Source: Galeruca laticollis (Eukaryota > Arthropoda > Insecta > Coleoptera > Chrysomelidae). From it: a stretch of 64,000 bases of DNA. The position numbers and the translations under genes were made by a program. Location: contig OY998181.1 in the NCBI GenBank assembly GCA_963921935.1, positions 136,237,423 through 136,301,422 on the forward strand. The letters are read 5' to 3'. The stretch's first letter is position 1. The number at the start of each line of letters is the position of its first letter. The notes beneath the pieces are model-generated. The model was not told the origin of the DNA and did not search any database. It saw only the letters and a program-made list of their open reading frames with translations. Of this stretch, positions 45,551-57,318 are shown one piece after another.

Positions 45551-48490
45551 TCATCCCTGCTGGATTCTTCTTTCCTCCCCCTCCTTCATCTTCATGACCT
45601 CAATAATATACTCCTGAATTATATCCCAATATTCCCTACTCCCGATCATTTTAGGTATGATTTCCTTTAATTTAGGTAAAACCCCCAAATCCCTCCTTAA
45701 CGCAGCACGCTGCTCCTCCCAACGCACACACTCATAAAAGACATGTTTAGGGTCATCTCTTTTACCGCATCTACTACATATATCATCATTTGTCTTCTTC
45801 ATTACATAGGTGAAACTCTCGTATGACCCATGTCCAGTGAGAAACTGTGTGAAGTAATAGGATGTTCTCCTATGTTCACACATAATCCACGGCTTAATAT
45901 TTCTTATTAACTGCTTTGTCCAGTCTGCTTTCCCCGTATTCATGCGCCACCGTTGCTGCCACTTTAGTAAAGTTCTCTCTCTAGCCATCCTCCTATTTCC
46001 CTCAAGGCGACCACCCACTTCAAACAAAAAATACCTTTCCGCAACCATCAGGTCGATCGGTGGAAATCCCGCGGTCACCTGTACCGCCTCCGCGGAGACC
46101 GTCCTATAGGCGGATGCCGTCCGGAGCAGCCCCTTTCTTTGCATAGCCACCAGCTTGTCACAGTGGGTTTTCACCTTTATCACCTCTCTCCACACCGGTG
46201 CCGCGTACAGAAGCACGCTGTGTATTACCCCGCTCAGCAGTCTTCTTTTATGGTAACTGGGTCCTCCCACGTTAGGCATTATCCTATGTAACTTGGAGCT
46301 CTTCCCTGACGCCTTCTCGATCACCCGGTTTACGTGACTCGCAAAATTTAAATTTTTGCTATAAGTGACTCCAAGATACGTGATTTGGTTCTTTGCCTGT
46401 ATTTCTACGTCCTCTACCACAATACTGAAGGAACCAATCTTCCTCGGACCCCTAACCACCATAGTCTCCGTTTTATGCGACGCAATCTCCAGACCCTTAC
46501 TTCCTAGCCACGTTACTGCGGACTTCACGGTATTTTCCGTACTCCTCTTTACTTCCGTCGCACTGCTCCCCTCTACCAGGTAAAATAAGTCGTCTGCGTA
46601 GGCCACAGCCATGACCTCAGGACCGTGTGCCATCCTCAAAACTCCATCGTACATGACATTCCATAGTACCGGACCCAACACGGAACCCTGAGGGACTCCC
46701 ATGGTACACCTGTGGACCATCACTCCCGACCTCACAGTTCTTTTATGTAGATAGCTTTTCACACACTCCACCAGATACTTGCTTACACCACCTGCGGTGA
46801 GGCTCTCCACGATGTGCTCCCATCTTTCCGTGTTAAAAGCGTTTCTGATGTCCAAAGTTGTTAATACACACAATTTACATTTCCCTGCTTTAATTTTTTC
46901 ATTCACTTGCAACATCGCCGTCACGGTGGATCGCTGACTCCTAAAACCGTGCCGGTTTGGGGATAGCACCCTCAACTCTTCCAGTTCTGCGTTAAGCCTG
47001 TTTACGATGACCCTCTCGAAACACTTTCCGAAAGTATCCAAGAGACATATCGGCCTATAGCTCGAAGGCACATTTATTTCCTTTCCTTCCTTCAGCAGCA
47101 GAACCACTCGCGCCACCTTCCACTCTTCCGGAAAACTTTGCTCCTGTAGCAGAGCATTTAATTTCGCCAGTATCTTCCCTAGTATAATTCGATGCGCCAG
47201 CTTCAGTGCTTCCACGGTAAGGCCGTCCGGGCCTGGAGCTTTGCCATTCTTCATTTTAGCCATTGCACAATCCAGCTCCTTCATAGTAATAATCGGTACT
47301 TCCATACTCCTACTACCGTCTGTATCTTGGTACCTCCTCCTTCTCGCAGTGGGGAACAGCTCCTGCAGGATTTCTTTCCTTTTTTTAACTGTTAGCTGAT
47401 ATCCAGACTTTCCGCTCCCTAGTTTACCCGTAACGATTCTGTATCCTTCTCCCCAGATGTCATTATCTAGTTCCGACAGGATGTTTTTCCATCTCTTCTT
47501 CTTCGAGTCCCTTATGATCTTTTTAACCTTCTCACCCTGTTCCTCCATTTCCCCCCTTATCCTCATCCTCTCCTCCCCGTCCCTACTCCGTGTAAATCGC
47601 CTTCTCAGCAGTATATGTTTTCCTTTTGCCTCCTCAACCTCCTCATTCCACCAGTAGGGTTTTACCACCCCCTTCGCTGTATCCTCCGTAGTGGACTTTC
47701 GGAAAGCCCTCAAAATTTCGGCGTACCCATCCTCTCCGCCCTCCTCCTTAATCGTTGAGCTGTTCAATGTACTTAGGTACATCCAAATATATATTTTTAC
47801 GGATATGTTTTTTAGTCCTCACCTTTGTCCTCACCCGATATGTTATTTGGCCGTGATGAGTAAATGGATTATTTAAATTTACCTGCCACATTTCCACTCG
47901 CTTAGCCATACTCTCAGCGCACAGAGTGACGTCTATGTGACTCCTCGAGTTACCTCGTTCGAAAGTATGGTCCCCACTATTCCTCGCCGTCCATGCTACC
48001 TGGGACAACCAGTCCTCCACCATTTCTCCTCGTTGGTCAGAAACGGGAGATCCCCATAGTGGGGATTTTGCGTTTATATCCCCCGCGATTATGGCATCCA
48101 TAAGGTGTCTAGAAGCCTCCTCAAAGACCTTGCCTATTGTCGTCTTAAACTTCTCCATTGAGCAGTTCGGTGAAATGTATGTGGCTACTATAACAATTCC
48201 TTGTACCTTAACACGTACGTATCCCACACTCCTGCTAATAAGTTCTACTTCCATCTGTTTATTGGCGATACTTATTGCGACATCCCCATTCTTGTCCATG
48301 ATCCACCCCTTTTCCGCTCCTAACTTCTTATTTGGCTCTGAAATAATTATAATATCCGCCCCTACCCTAGCGGACTCATCGAAGGCCATATCATGCGCCG
48401 CTCTAGATCTACCCAGATTTACCTGTAAAACTTGGAACCTTTTATATATATATTTCCCCCATCTCCTTATAGCCCATCCCCTTCCGTACT
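45551..48490 (-). pseudogene. LINE A ORF2: endonuclease and reverse transcriptase, one frameshift
   Basis: The endonuclease opens near 48460 (FQVLQVNLGRSRAAHDMAF) and has ATYISPNCS, AGDINAKSPLWGS, DQRGEMVEDW and SHIDVTLC, the AP-endonuclease motifs of the R1 clade. The final motif reads THHGQI instead of the usual SDH. A frame change near 47757 leads into a 743-codon block to 45551. It has the linker, then KMKNGKAPGPDGLTVEALK, SSYRPICLLDTFGK, LDIRNAFNTERW, GVPQGSVLGPVLWN and the catalytic box VAYADDLFYLVEG. The C-terminal knuckle is CSRCGKRDDPKHVFYEC. The enzyme nicks the target and primes reverse transcription there. ORF1 lies directly upstream. Confidence 0.85.
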
Positions 48491-48836
48491 AAAATTACGG
48501 TGTATACAGCCGCTAGAATATAAAAAAGAATGAAAATGAAAAGGTGGTGTATATTGCCAATATTTTTAGTTTAAAAATTATCATTAAAATTACGGTGTAT
48601 ATGGCCGCTTCCTTGTATATACCAATAAAAATAACGAAAATCACTAAAATTTGCTTAAAAACAAGGGTTAAAACTATACTTTCCCTTACTGTGTGTTTTA
48701 CACGCTCGCGCAAAACTTCACTCCTCCATTCCGAACATACTGGACAAAGCAGTCTCCAGGGTATTTTCAGGTGTATAGGACCTGTTCACTCCAGACTTAT
48801 TTTTATTTCTAGCCGTACCGATCATTTTGTAAAGTA

Positions 48837-50824
48837 CTAGTGCACCTCTCCCGTCTCTACCTTCTCTTGAGGGCTTACGTTACACTTCTTGCCCCTGCGT
48901 GGGCCCGCCAAAGTTCTATGGCCGCTCCTCTCGCAAACCATACAGTAGGGGTTTCCTCTGCACTCTCTGACCTGGTGGTCGGTCTTTGAGCAGTTTCTAC
49001 ATCTGTGCGACCTATCGACGCCTTTGCAATCTCTTGCCATGTGACCCTCTTCCCAACATCTATTACATTTTAGTGCACCGCCTCTTTCCCTCATAGTGAC
49101 AATAGAAAAACCTATCTTGAAATTCCGGATTCCCAACAATTTGTTGATCGTTTCCGGAAGCGCTAGAATAGTCGCCGCCTGTCTCCCACCATTCATGGGC
49201 CTCAATGCCTTGACCTCAATCTCCTCGTCCTTATCTGTTTTACCCAGTGTCATATTAAGATTTTTCCGTATCTCTTCTTCCTGGATATCGACATCCACAC
49301 CGTACAAATTTGCCGCCACCTTGGACTTCCCTGCCGTTAATCTGCGCACATTTCCTATATTAGCATTTGCCTTTAACCTTCTGAATATTTGTAGGCTAGC
49401 TTCGCTCCCCTTCTTAACCTCCACAAGAGATGGCCTTCCCTGGTTTCCCGTACCCCTTCGATTTGCTGAATCAGGCCCTTTTCCTCCTTAAGGTTACTTT
49501 TAAGGCTGGCTAGCATTTCCGCATACGTCCTATTTTCCGTCTTTTGCATCATGATGGCCTCTTCAAGGATTCCTTCACCTCCTTTTCCCCTTCAACACTA
49601 ATCTTTACCTCCATCTCCTTCAGATGCGAGCAGTGCTCCAGAATCTTCCTTACCGCGGTTATGTTTACCGCCTCCGAGCAGATGACCGTCAGCCTAGTTC
49701 GATTTCTCATCTCCATTAACTCCATCGCCTCTTTTATTGTCAGATAGGCTCTTTCGCTCTCCTCATCCTCCTCCACCATTGTTACAAATGTATACTTTAC
49801 TCTCCGCATCTTGTCCGTTGACCTCGTCGTACCCTCCTCGATGTACTCCGTGGTCCATACTTCCATTTCCTCCATTAGGTTCCTTATCTCAGGCTTGATA
49901 CCCACGAGTCTGCCCTGCATTCCACCTTTCTTATCACTCTTATTCATAATGATAAGCATATCCCCCTCCATAGCTACTTTTTCCACCCGCCCCTTATCCA
50001 CTTTTATTTTGGCATATGCCCCTCGTCCCAATCTAAATCCTTACCATTTTAAAACTTTCCAGCCCCCCCCCTGCCCTAATATTTTCTCGAATCCTGTCCG
50101 TCTCCTCTTTGATTTTCCTTTTCTTTGTTATCTCCGAGCAGGCTTTGCATTCCTCTTTCTCTGCATCTTCTTTATCCCTGTTTGCCCGATCCCTTTTAAA
50201 GAGTGTTATCGTCTCCCCAATGAGCCTGAGGATCTCAACATCTCCATTTTCCCTTAACCTTTCCTTGATTTTCATCAGATTCATCTCCATCTCCCCGATG
50301 AGGTTTGTTTTCCTCCCACTCTGCCCACCCCTTTTATTTGTTCTATTGATTTTGTCCGGAGTTTCCACCCTCTTCCTTTTCCAAGTATAGTCTTCTCCTT
50401 CCGTAATTCTGAGAAGAAAACTCTCCTCCTCAAAAGATTCCTCTTCGATCCCAACTATTTCCGCCGCGTCTCGGAAAGTGGCATTTCCCATGACATCACT
50501 GACTTCGAGTCTCTTGAGTGACTCCGTGGTGTCCTCATTTTCCCAGCTCTCCAACCTCACCAGAGTACTGCTACCCTGGCTATCTATCCTGAGTAGATTT
50601 TTTTCGTCCCCAACATGTTCCTTAGTATAAGCTCTTTCGTCCGCCTCCAATGTGTCGCTCTTCGTCGGCGTTCTTGCTAATCGATTTCTCCTACTGAAAG
50701 CGTATTCCTCCACCTCCACCTGCTCTGCCTCCTTAATTGTATTTTCCAACTCATTGTCCGGTTTCCTTTGCTCCATATCATCTTTACTGGTTTCCTTGAG
50801 TTTTTTAGTTTTTTGTCCGTTCAT
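48837..50824 (-). pseudogene. LINE A ORF1 with three zinc knuckles, two frameshifts
   Basis: The likely start is ATG 50824 (MNGQKTKKLKETSK), because the open sequence before it (to 50983) matches the 5' leader of LINE B, where it contains stops. The N-terminal half is acidic and Ser/Arg-rich (DTLEADERAYTKEHVGDEK). A middle domain is at 50031-49549 (GMQGRLVGIKPEIRNLMEEM). The C-terminal part (49424-48837) has LRPMNGGRQAATILAL and CNRCWEEGHMARDC, CRNCSKTDHQVREC and CMVCERSGHRT. This order, a gag-like domain plus three CCHC knuckles, is typical of R1-clade ORF1, which packages element RNA. Frame changes near 50032 and 49440 break it. Confidence 0.8.
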
Positions 50825-51074
50825 CTGAATCCCACGAGTAGCTAGGGAAAGAAAGTCCGCCACCGCAGAGCCCCGCTTGCGGTGGTAAGGCTTGATACCT
50901 CGGGAGGTCGCCAGGTATCCCGAGGGCACCGTTTCTGACTGCGTTTCGTGCAGCCATTCATCCATGGTCACGGTAGCTAACAACGAGGATTACGGGTTCT
51001 TTTTTCGAGGTTTACTCCTAACTACCCTAACTTTTTTTTTTGCCCTGAGAGGTGGGGTGGAAGCTAATGCCGTT

Positions 51075-51102
51075 CCCACAGCGGGCAGTGCAATGCTGTG
51101 AG
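51075..51102 (-). promoter_or_regulatory. 3' UTR hairpin of LINE B
   Basis: In RNA sense CTCACAGC pairs with GCTGTGGG (one G-U pair) around the same 12-nt loop as in LINE A. The A-U pair at stem position four replaces a G-C pair of LINE A. Confidence 0.7.
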
Positions 51103-51258
51103 TTCGTGTGGGACTTTCACCGCACTAAACCACCCTCCTCTTAAATTCCTCGGGAACACGATCTGCACCGGAACGAGCTAGAAGCCATGACATCAGTGCA
51201 CGTTCCCATATAAGAAGTAAACTTCTTCCCCCTGTCTACACGTATCGCCTCCTACAGC

Positions 51259-53710
51259 TTATCCACCTTTCTGTGCGGCCCCTGCTATTTTCCTGCCATA
51301 GGCAAGCTCCCTATATTTTGGGCACTCCATGGAGTCCGTCCTATGCCCCGACACCTTGCAAGATAGGCACACCGCCTCCCCTTTGCACTCTCGTGCACAA
51401 TGCCCCTCCTTGAGGCAGTTGAAACACGCCTTTCCCCTCTCCTTGTTCTGACAAGAGTAGGTATTGTGCCCATACTCCATGCACTTATAACATCTGAGAG
51501 GGGTGAACCTCTCCCTTACCCTGCAAAGTTGCCAGTGGACTTTGATACGTCTATGTCCCCGCATTTCGTCCGCCATTTCCTTTCGTACGCTAACCTTAGC
51601 CGTCTGCCCACCCCCTCTATTCGCCCTCAGGCTCCTTACGATAAGTTCCCCCTTTTCCATCCCTGTCCATCTGCATATCTCCGTTATGAGCTCCTGCTCA
51701 TTTATGGATGGGTCCAAATCCAGGATGTCGAAATCGACCTCGTCCCTCTTTCTGACAGCCACTGTTATCTCTCCCATCTTGTTTCTTAACTCCCCTCTAA
51801 ACTTCTCCGCCGACCCCCTACCTTTCAAGTTCACTATAATATCCCCACCTTTGGTCTTCTTCACGTTATCCACTTTAATCCCCATATCTTCAACCTTGAC
51901 TCGAGATTTCATCTTGTTTAATACTTCGGAATAAGTTTCATCCCCAGTCTTTATAATAAGCGTCTCCCTCTCGGTTTTTTTCTTTTCTATCCTCCTTTCC
52001 TCTTCCCCCGATAAAAACTTCCACCTAATCTCCCCCTTCCTACCTATAAACTCTACAGCTTTTCTCACCTTAGTTTTGTCAATTCCCTCCCCTATTATGA
52101 CCTTCACCTCGCCCTCTACTCGCCTTTGGCCGACCATTCCGATCAGATTTAAAATCGTCTCGTATAAGCCCTCCCCCTCGTCTTCTCTCACTTTCGCCAC
52201 GTAATTGTACCACGTCGCGTGACCCCTCTTACTCTTCTGGCAGTTCTCTATAACGTCGCACCCCCCTTCCTCACAACTGTCCATCAGGGCCCACAACTCC
52301 CTATTATACCTCCTAATTCTCTCCTCTGTTCCCCCCACTAGTACCCCTTCACTTATTACCACGCAGTGGTCCTTTTCCAATAATATCTCCTCGATGTTAC
52401 CCTTTTCCCATTTTGTTCTCTCGAACAATTCTTCGTCCCATTCTCCATTCTTGATTATGTTATATTCCTTATAATTCCCCTCCCTGTCGAGTTCTTCTTT
52501 CATCTTCGCTTTTGTCTCTCTTTTCCTCTCCCTCTCTTCTATTTCCTTGCATTCTTTGCACTGGGCCTTCTGCTGTCTCTCCATCTCTCTATGAGTTATT
52601 TGTCCCCCCATCTCCCTTTGAATGGTTCTCAAATCCTCCAAAATTCTCCTGAACTCCATCCTATCGAACAAATCTTTGTGTCCCTCCATACCTGCTAACT
52701 CCTCAAGCTTTCGCCCGAATCTTTCCTTAAGTCCCTCCTCTTTCCTTCCTTTTTTTCCCGCCTGCTTCTCCTCGGGACTGTCTCCTCTGTTTTTCCTTTT
52801 TTTTCCGTCCGGCTCGCCGTCGTCGATGACCATAATGTCGTCGGGTTGGCTTACCCCCTCATCCGATTTCTCTTCTCTCTCCTCCTCTTTCTTATACTCT
52901 CCTCTCTTCCTTGCTTCCGTCTCTTTCCTTACCCTTCTTACCCTCTCTTCACTTTCTCTTTCCAGCTCGAATATCCTTGATTTGATATGCCTTATTGTTT
53001 CTGTGCACTTCCCTATTATATATAAGTTTTCCTCTTCCTCAGACTTCGTCTCCTCCACGCTTTCCCCATCCCCTAGCGTCTTATACTGCTTTTCCCTACC
53101 TAGCCTTAATCTTCGCAATCTTTCATTTCCTGTTGTTTCTACAAGATCACACATCTCGCTTCTTATTTTTCCCTCCCATTTTTCATATTCTTCCTCCTCA
53201 TTTCCATCCCCCCTACTCTCTTTCTTAACCGTCTCTCTTAGCTTTTTTTCCACCTCCAATACCCTTGCTCTTATCTTCTCCAATTCCTTTTCCCCTCCCT
53301 TCCTCCAAAATATTTTCAAGGCTCTACCCACGTAGTTATCATTCCATTCCCTGTGTCTTGCATACCCTTCCCTTTCTCTTCTTTCTATATCTCTTAATTC
53401 GCTTCTATTCTCATCCTCTTTTGCTTTTCTTTCGCCCTCTTTTCTAACTCTTTTTTCCTCCTATTTCTCGGCTCTTTGTTGATACCTTTTGTGCTCTGCC
53501 CTCGCTTCGTCCTCTGAATTCTCGACCCTCACTACCAACTCCTTTTTTTCCTGTATTCCTGCGAGTTCGCTTCCGCTTCTGTCCAGTTTTTACTTGGTTT
53601 TTTGCTGTTCCATTAGGCTCTCCTCGTACTTCCTTGTCTCTTCCTCCTCCTTCTCACTCCTCTCCCTCTTCTCCATTTCCTTTTGTTTTTCTAAATTTAT
53701 CCTACTCATA
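51259..53710 (-). pseudogene. LINE B ORF1: long coiled coil and three zinc knuckles, two nonsense codons
   Basis: ATG at 53710 (MSRINLEKQKEMEKRER) begins a frame of about 817 codons to 51259, interrupted by stops near 53593 and 53463. The first 350 residues are almost all Glu, Lys and Arg, a long coiled coil. A nuclear-localisation-like stretch (KKRKNRGDSPEEKQAGKKGR) is followed by a gag-like domain (DILDLDPSINEQELITEI, VHWQLCRVRERFTPL) and the knuckles CYKCMEYGHNTYSC, CFNCLKEGHCAREC and CLSCKVSGHRTDSMEC. ORF1 proteins assemble on element RNA. It is longer than LINE A ORF1 and only the C-terminal half is clearly related. No ORF2 follows; movement would need the ORF2 of a relative such as LINE A. 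Confidence 0.75.
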
Positions 53711-54083
53711 CTACATCCCACGGGTCGAGATACTGTCCGGCGGGGCAGTGCGCCCTTACCCCGCTAAGGCTAATACTCTGGGAGGTCGCCAGGTATCCCA
53801 GAGGCGCCGTTTCTGACTGCGTTTCGTGCAGCCGTTCATCCATGGCCACGGTAGCTAACAACGAGGATTACGGGTTCTTTTTTCGAGGTTTACTCCTCTA
53901 GGCTTTTTTCACGGTTGCCTCCGGACGCAGATTTGCCAACGGATAGCCCCACACAGCTGCCTCCCCTATGTGTGGACTATGAGATGAATTGATTTATCTG
54001 GGGAATAGACCGGGATGTTCCATGAAGAAATTGAAGAAGTGGTAGTTGGAAAAATAGAAGAAAAGAAGGGAAGAAAAGAACTA

Positions 54084-55086
54084 CCCTAACTTACAATAAC
54101 GTGAAATTTTATTTTATTATTTGTATAGCGGTGACAACTAATAACATTCAGGTTAAAAGTTAAATACCCTAACTCACACTAATAGCTTGATGTAGCGTGA
54201 ACTTTGATTTTATGATTTGAAAATTGACAGTTTTGTAAGTGATTTCAATGCAATCATAATATTTTGGAATTAATTCATTATTGTACAGCAGTAGCCATTT
54301 CTTAAGAAGATATTATGCTATGTTGTTTGGTGCCTATACATTCTTTTAGGTACGTAAGAAAACATTGTATAATTTAGAGAAAAAATGTCTGTAATTAAAG
54401 TACTGAATAGGAACAGGGTGTGTTTTAACATAGGTAGTCGTCAATTACTTATCCCTTTATGTTTTATTTTGAAGTGAAAGTAATGTGAAACAATTTGGAA
54501 AGAAAAGGAGGAAAATATAAAAGGAAACTTCGTGGCAGTTTCAAGATAGCCTATTACATAGTTATCATCAATCTGCAACAAAGAATGTGATCCTCACCCT
54601 GGTCACAGTCATAGGGAGTTTTATTATATGTATTAAAACATAATAATAATAATAATAATAAATATATAGTAGGATAGGAATATCAACCGTACTAAATATG
54701 AAAGTAGAATTAATCTAATAGGAAGCGGTCTGTAGTGGTAAAAGCAATTGTTAATTGTGCCTCAAATTTTCGTTATTTATTTATATCTTTTGCAGTGGGA
54801 CTTTCAATAGTAGAATGACACGAAACAATAGCACCAAGCAAAAACATATTTCATTAAAAAGCCTTCAATACTCACAGCAATTAAGCTAATCCATCGAACC
54901 AGTCATAGCGATGAATTTATTTTAAAATTAAAACAGAAGCTAAAACAAACTTGACGAAACGGAACTAAAAGATAAAAGATGAAGTGATTTATGGAAAAAC
55001 CAACAAGGCAAGAAACATTTGTCACACTTTAAAAAAACAATAAATATACAGGCCGGCACCAAACAATTAGTACCGACTACTGAAAT
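54084..55086. other. Target repeat units and non-coding spacer
   Basis: TACCCTAACT occurs at 54085 and again at 54168, each followed by related sequence (TTACAATAACGTGAAATTTT and TCACACTAATAGCTTG...), suggesting a degenerate repeat of about 83 bp that served as LINE target. A short (AAT)n run lies near 54640-54662. No gene is seen in the rest. Confidence 0.5.
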
Positions 55087-56326
55087 TTAAAATGTTACAA
55101 TAAATGTTGCTAAGTTAATTAATGTCAGTTTTAAAATTAATTGATTGCTTGTTATAGATATAACACATCTCCAGAATATCCGTTTTTCATAATTAGTTTC
55201 TTGTTCCAAAATTCTTATACTATTAAAATCAAAATTGTGATCAAAATTTTGGAAATACAAAGATAAGGCACATGCATTCTTGCCGATGCGACTATCACTT
55301 TTATGTTGATTGATCATGTTTTCCAGTAATTGTGCAGTTTGACCAATGTAACATCCCTGACAATATTGGCAAGGTACAGAATAAACAACTTCACTCCGGT
55401 CCATAGTCAACGTCCTATCTTTGGTATGAGAAAAAACGATCCCTACAGTGACAGTGTTGTATTTCTCTATTTTCAAATTGTTATAATTCTTGAAATGAGA
55501 GACAATGTTGTCAGTAAGACCCTTGACAAAAGGTAATTAGAATTGCAAATCAACTTCTTGAGAATATGTCTAGGGAAGCCGTTGTTAGAAAACAAGAGGA
55601 CGAGCTTTTTTAAATTATCTTGTAAAAATCTGTCATCACTAATATCTATAACGCGATTTTTCATAGAGATGACAGTTTTGAATTGATTATTGGGGTGGTT
55701 AGAAAAATAGTTAATGTATCTTCCAGAGGACGTTGGCTTCTGATACCAATTAAGAATAATGCTATTATTATCACATCTTATCAATTCAGTGTCTAAAAAA
55801 GGCATTCTCAACCGTGAATTGTACATGAGGATCAAATGAGTTGAAGATTTTGAGTGTTATGTCAACAGAATCAAACGGGACAGCACAGATAATGTCATCG
55901 ACATATTTGTAAATGAATGGTAAATGGAAGGATAATTTAGGGATAACATCATCAAACAGTGAATCCATAACAATAAGGGCAAGAATAGGACTGATAGAAG
56001 ACCCCACATGTGTGCCAAAGGCCTGTAAGTAGAAAGCGTTATTAAAAGTAAAGTAACAATTACTGCAAACAAATTTAAGTAATTTCAAAAAGTTATCCTT
56101 GGTAATAATTGTATGTGGCTCTAAAAGTGCCACTTCCTGTCTAAAACGCTAAATATCAAATCCATAGGTATGTTAATGAATAGAGAGACTACGTCTAAAG
56201 AAATTAAAATATAATTGTCTGGCAATGTCAAACCCGGAACAGAGTTAACAAAAGTGAAAGTGTCCTTAACATTGGAAGGAGTGATATCGGCAAAAGCCAT
56301 GGTGAGAATATCAGAAAGATGCCTAT
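55087..56326 (-). pseudogene. Penelope-like element: RT and GIY-YIG endonuclease, broken
   Basis: The right end reads LPDNYILISLDVVSLFINIP, then in another frame FGTHVGSSISPILALIVMD and the catalytic box YKYVDDIICAV, characteristic of Penelope RT. After MPFLDTELIRCD and GRYINYFSNHP comes the C-terminal GIY-YIG nuclease: VYSVPCQYCQGCYIGQTAQLLENMINQHKSD, with the usual Arg of this motif replaced, shown here in part only for orientation: CYIGQT and INQHKSD. It ends at 55087. Penelope elements prime reverse transcription with this nuclease instead of an AP endonuclease. The N-terminal RT is cut at about 56326 by an LTR fragment. At least three frame changes are present, and I found no hammerhead motif here. 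Confidence 0.8.
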
Positions 56327-56918
56327 TGTCAGTTCAGTTCACTTACTTATAACCTTTCAAAGTTTCTTTCAATCGTCAGGAGTTCCAGGTAACATCAGAT
56401 GGAGGTACGGTTCCAGGGGTCTAGTTGTATCTCATCCGGCAGGGTTATATCCACAAACTTCCTCACTGGTCCTAAAATAAATGTTAGTCTGGCCCACACT
56501 ACGGAGATGCTAAATATTCGTGCAGCAAAACAACTACTCTACCGTAGGGTTGTTCTAGTCTATAGTAGACTACAATTTGTAAATAGATTTACGGACGGAG
56601 CGTTGTTCTGTCGCTGGCGGTCGCAACTTGGGCCGAATACCATTGTCGTCTCGTCGCTCGAACCTTCCTAGTTTCAGACTGCTTTCCACCTCAGTCGGTT
56701 AATTCGACTTGCGCGCTACTTACTCTGTATTCCACGGTAGTGGGGAAACATACATTCTACAATCGTATCGTGGTCAAAATTTGAAAATAAAAACCGGAAT
56801 GATTATTTTGTATCAAAATAATGCCTACATAGAAGTCAGGTATAACGGGTTATAAGAAATATTAAAGTATATTCGGAAACTTGGAATAATTATTAACGAA
56901 AATAAAAACCTCGTTACA
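56327..56918 (-). repeat. LTR of Gypsy element G4, related to G3
   Basis: Ends TCGTTACA on the right and may start TGTCAG on the left. It shares CAGATGGAGGTACGG and TTCCAGGGG with the G3 LTRs. In sense orientation the LTR start TGTAACGAGG is preceded by CCGAAGTAAGGGGGATA, a polypurine tract. It is about 590 bp, so it lacks the 162-bp array. The left end is uncertain. Confidence 0.55.
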
Positions 56919-56934
56919 TATCCCCCTTACTTCG

Positions 56935-57318
56935 GTAAAAAAAATTAAAGGACGCGAGCATCGCTTGCGCACTTTACATTTTTTTCCAAATTTCTTACTA
57001 CCTGAGAAACAAACGATCCCTAAGTTACAACTTTCTTAAAACTAAATTCAGTGTTTGTTTCACAATCCGGACTAATCTTTAAGAGTCTGTAGCCTCGGCT
57101 ACGGACTCCGGGGGCTTGGTCCAAATTCTCGGACTCCGATATTTCGGTGCAAGCAGAAGTAGCGCTCGTGTAAGCTGTTGACGATTCTCGGAGGTGACAC
57201 GGTGCACGTACATAGGTCGCATTGTATGCCCTTGTCCTGGGTTATACGCCGTTGACGGGAACAGGAGCGGAATACTATGTAACGTAAAAATCCAATCAAC
57301 CCTCGTGCTCAGATGCAC
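56935..57318 (-). pseudogene. G4: hairpin beside the polypurine tract and ORF3-like remnant
   Basis: Next to the tract GCGAGC and GCTTGC (about 56954-56978) form a hairpin with A- and T-rich flanks (TAAAG/CTTTA) extending the stem. Farther on, 57079-57318 is open on the minus strand and ends RSPRIWTKPPESVAEATDS, in the place where G3 has the end of ORF3. The coding call is weak; no zinc knuckle is seen. The rest of the element is not recognisable. Confidence 0.35.

Larger units (their letters stand above)
45369..51016 (-). mobile_element. R1-like LINE A, near full length
   Basis: Sense order (right to left): 5' leader shared with LINE B, ORF1, ORF2 with endonuclease and RT, 3' UTR shared with LINE B, and a short poly-A. 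Both sides carry ACCCTAACTT-type sequence (45360-45370 and about 51017-51030). About 5.65 kb. Frameshifts in both ORFs show it is dead, but the RT block is open for over 740 codons, so it is relatively young. Confidence 0.85.
51031..54083 (-). mobile_element. R1-like LINE B, ORF1-only (half-LINE)
   Basis: Shares with LINE A the 5' leader (about 53760-53900 against 50880-51016) and the last 110 bp of 3' UTR. Between them it has only ORF1; after the stop at 51259 the 3' UTR follows directly. Flanks are AACTACCCTAACTT on both sides (about 51017-51030 and 54082-54095), a likely 14-bp target duplication. So it appears to be a complete unit lacking ORF2 rather than a truncated copy. About 180 bp of extra leader lies at 53900-54083. 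Confidence 0.75.

Noticed and set aside
52622..53447. Ser/Leu/Phe-rich plus-strand frames resembling membrane proteins
   Set aside because: They are antisense to the Glu/Lys-rich coiled coil of LINE B ORF1; complement of GAA/AAG codons always looks hydrophobic.
45360..54180. CCCTAAC motifs read as telomeric repeats
   Set aside because: The motif is not in tandem arrays and insect telomeres use TTAGG; it behaves as a LINE target motif.
55087..56326. Hammerhead ribozyme in the Penelope-like element
   Set aside because: No CTGATGA/GAAA/GTC arrangement found on the sense strand in the part that is present.
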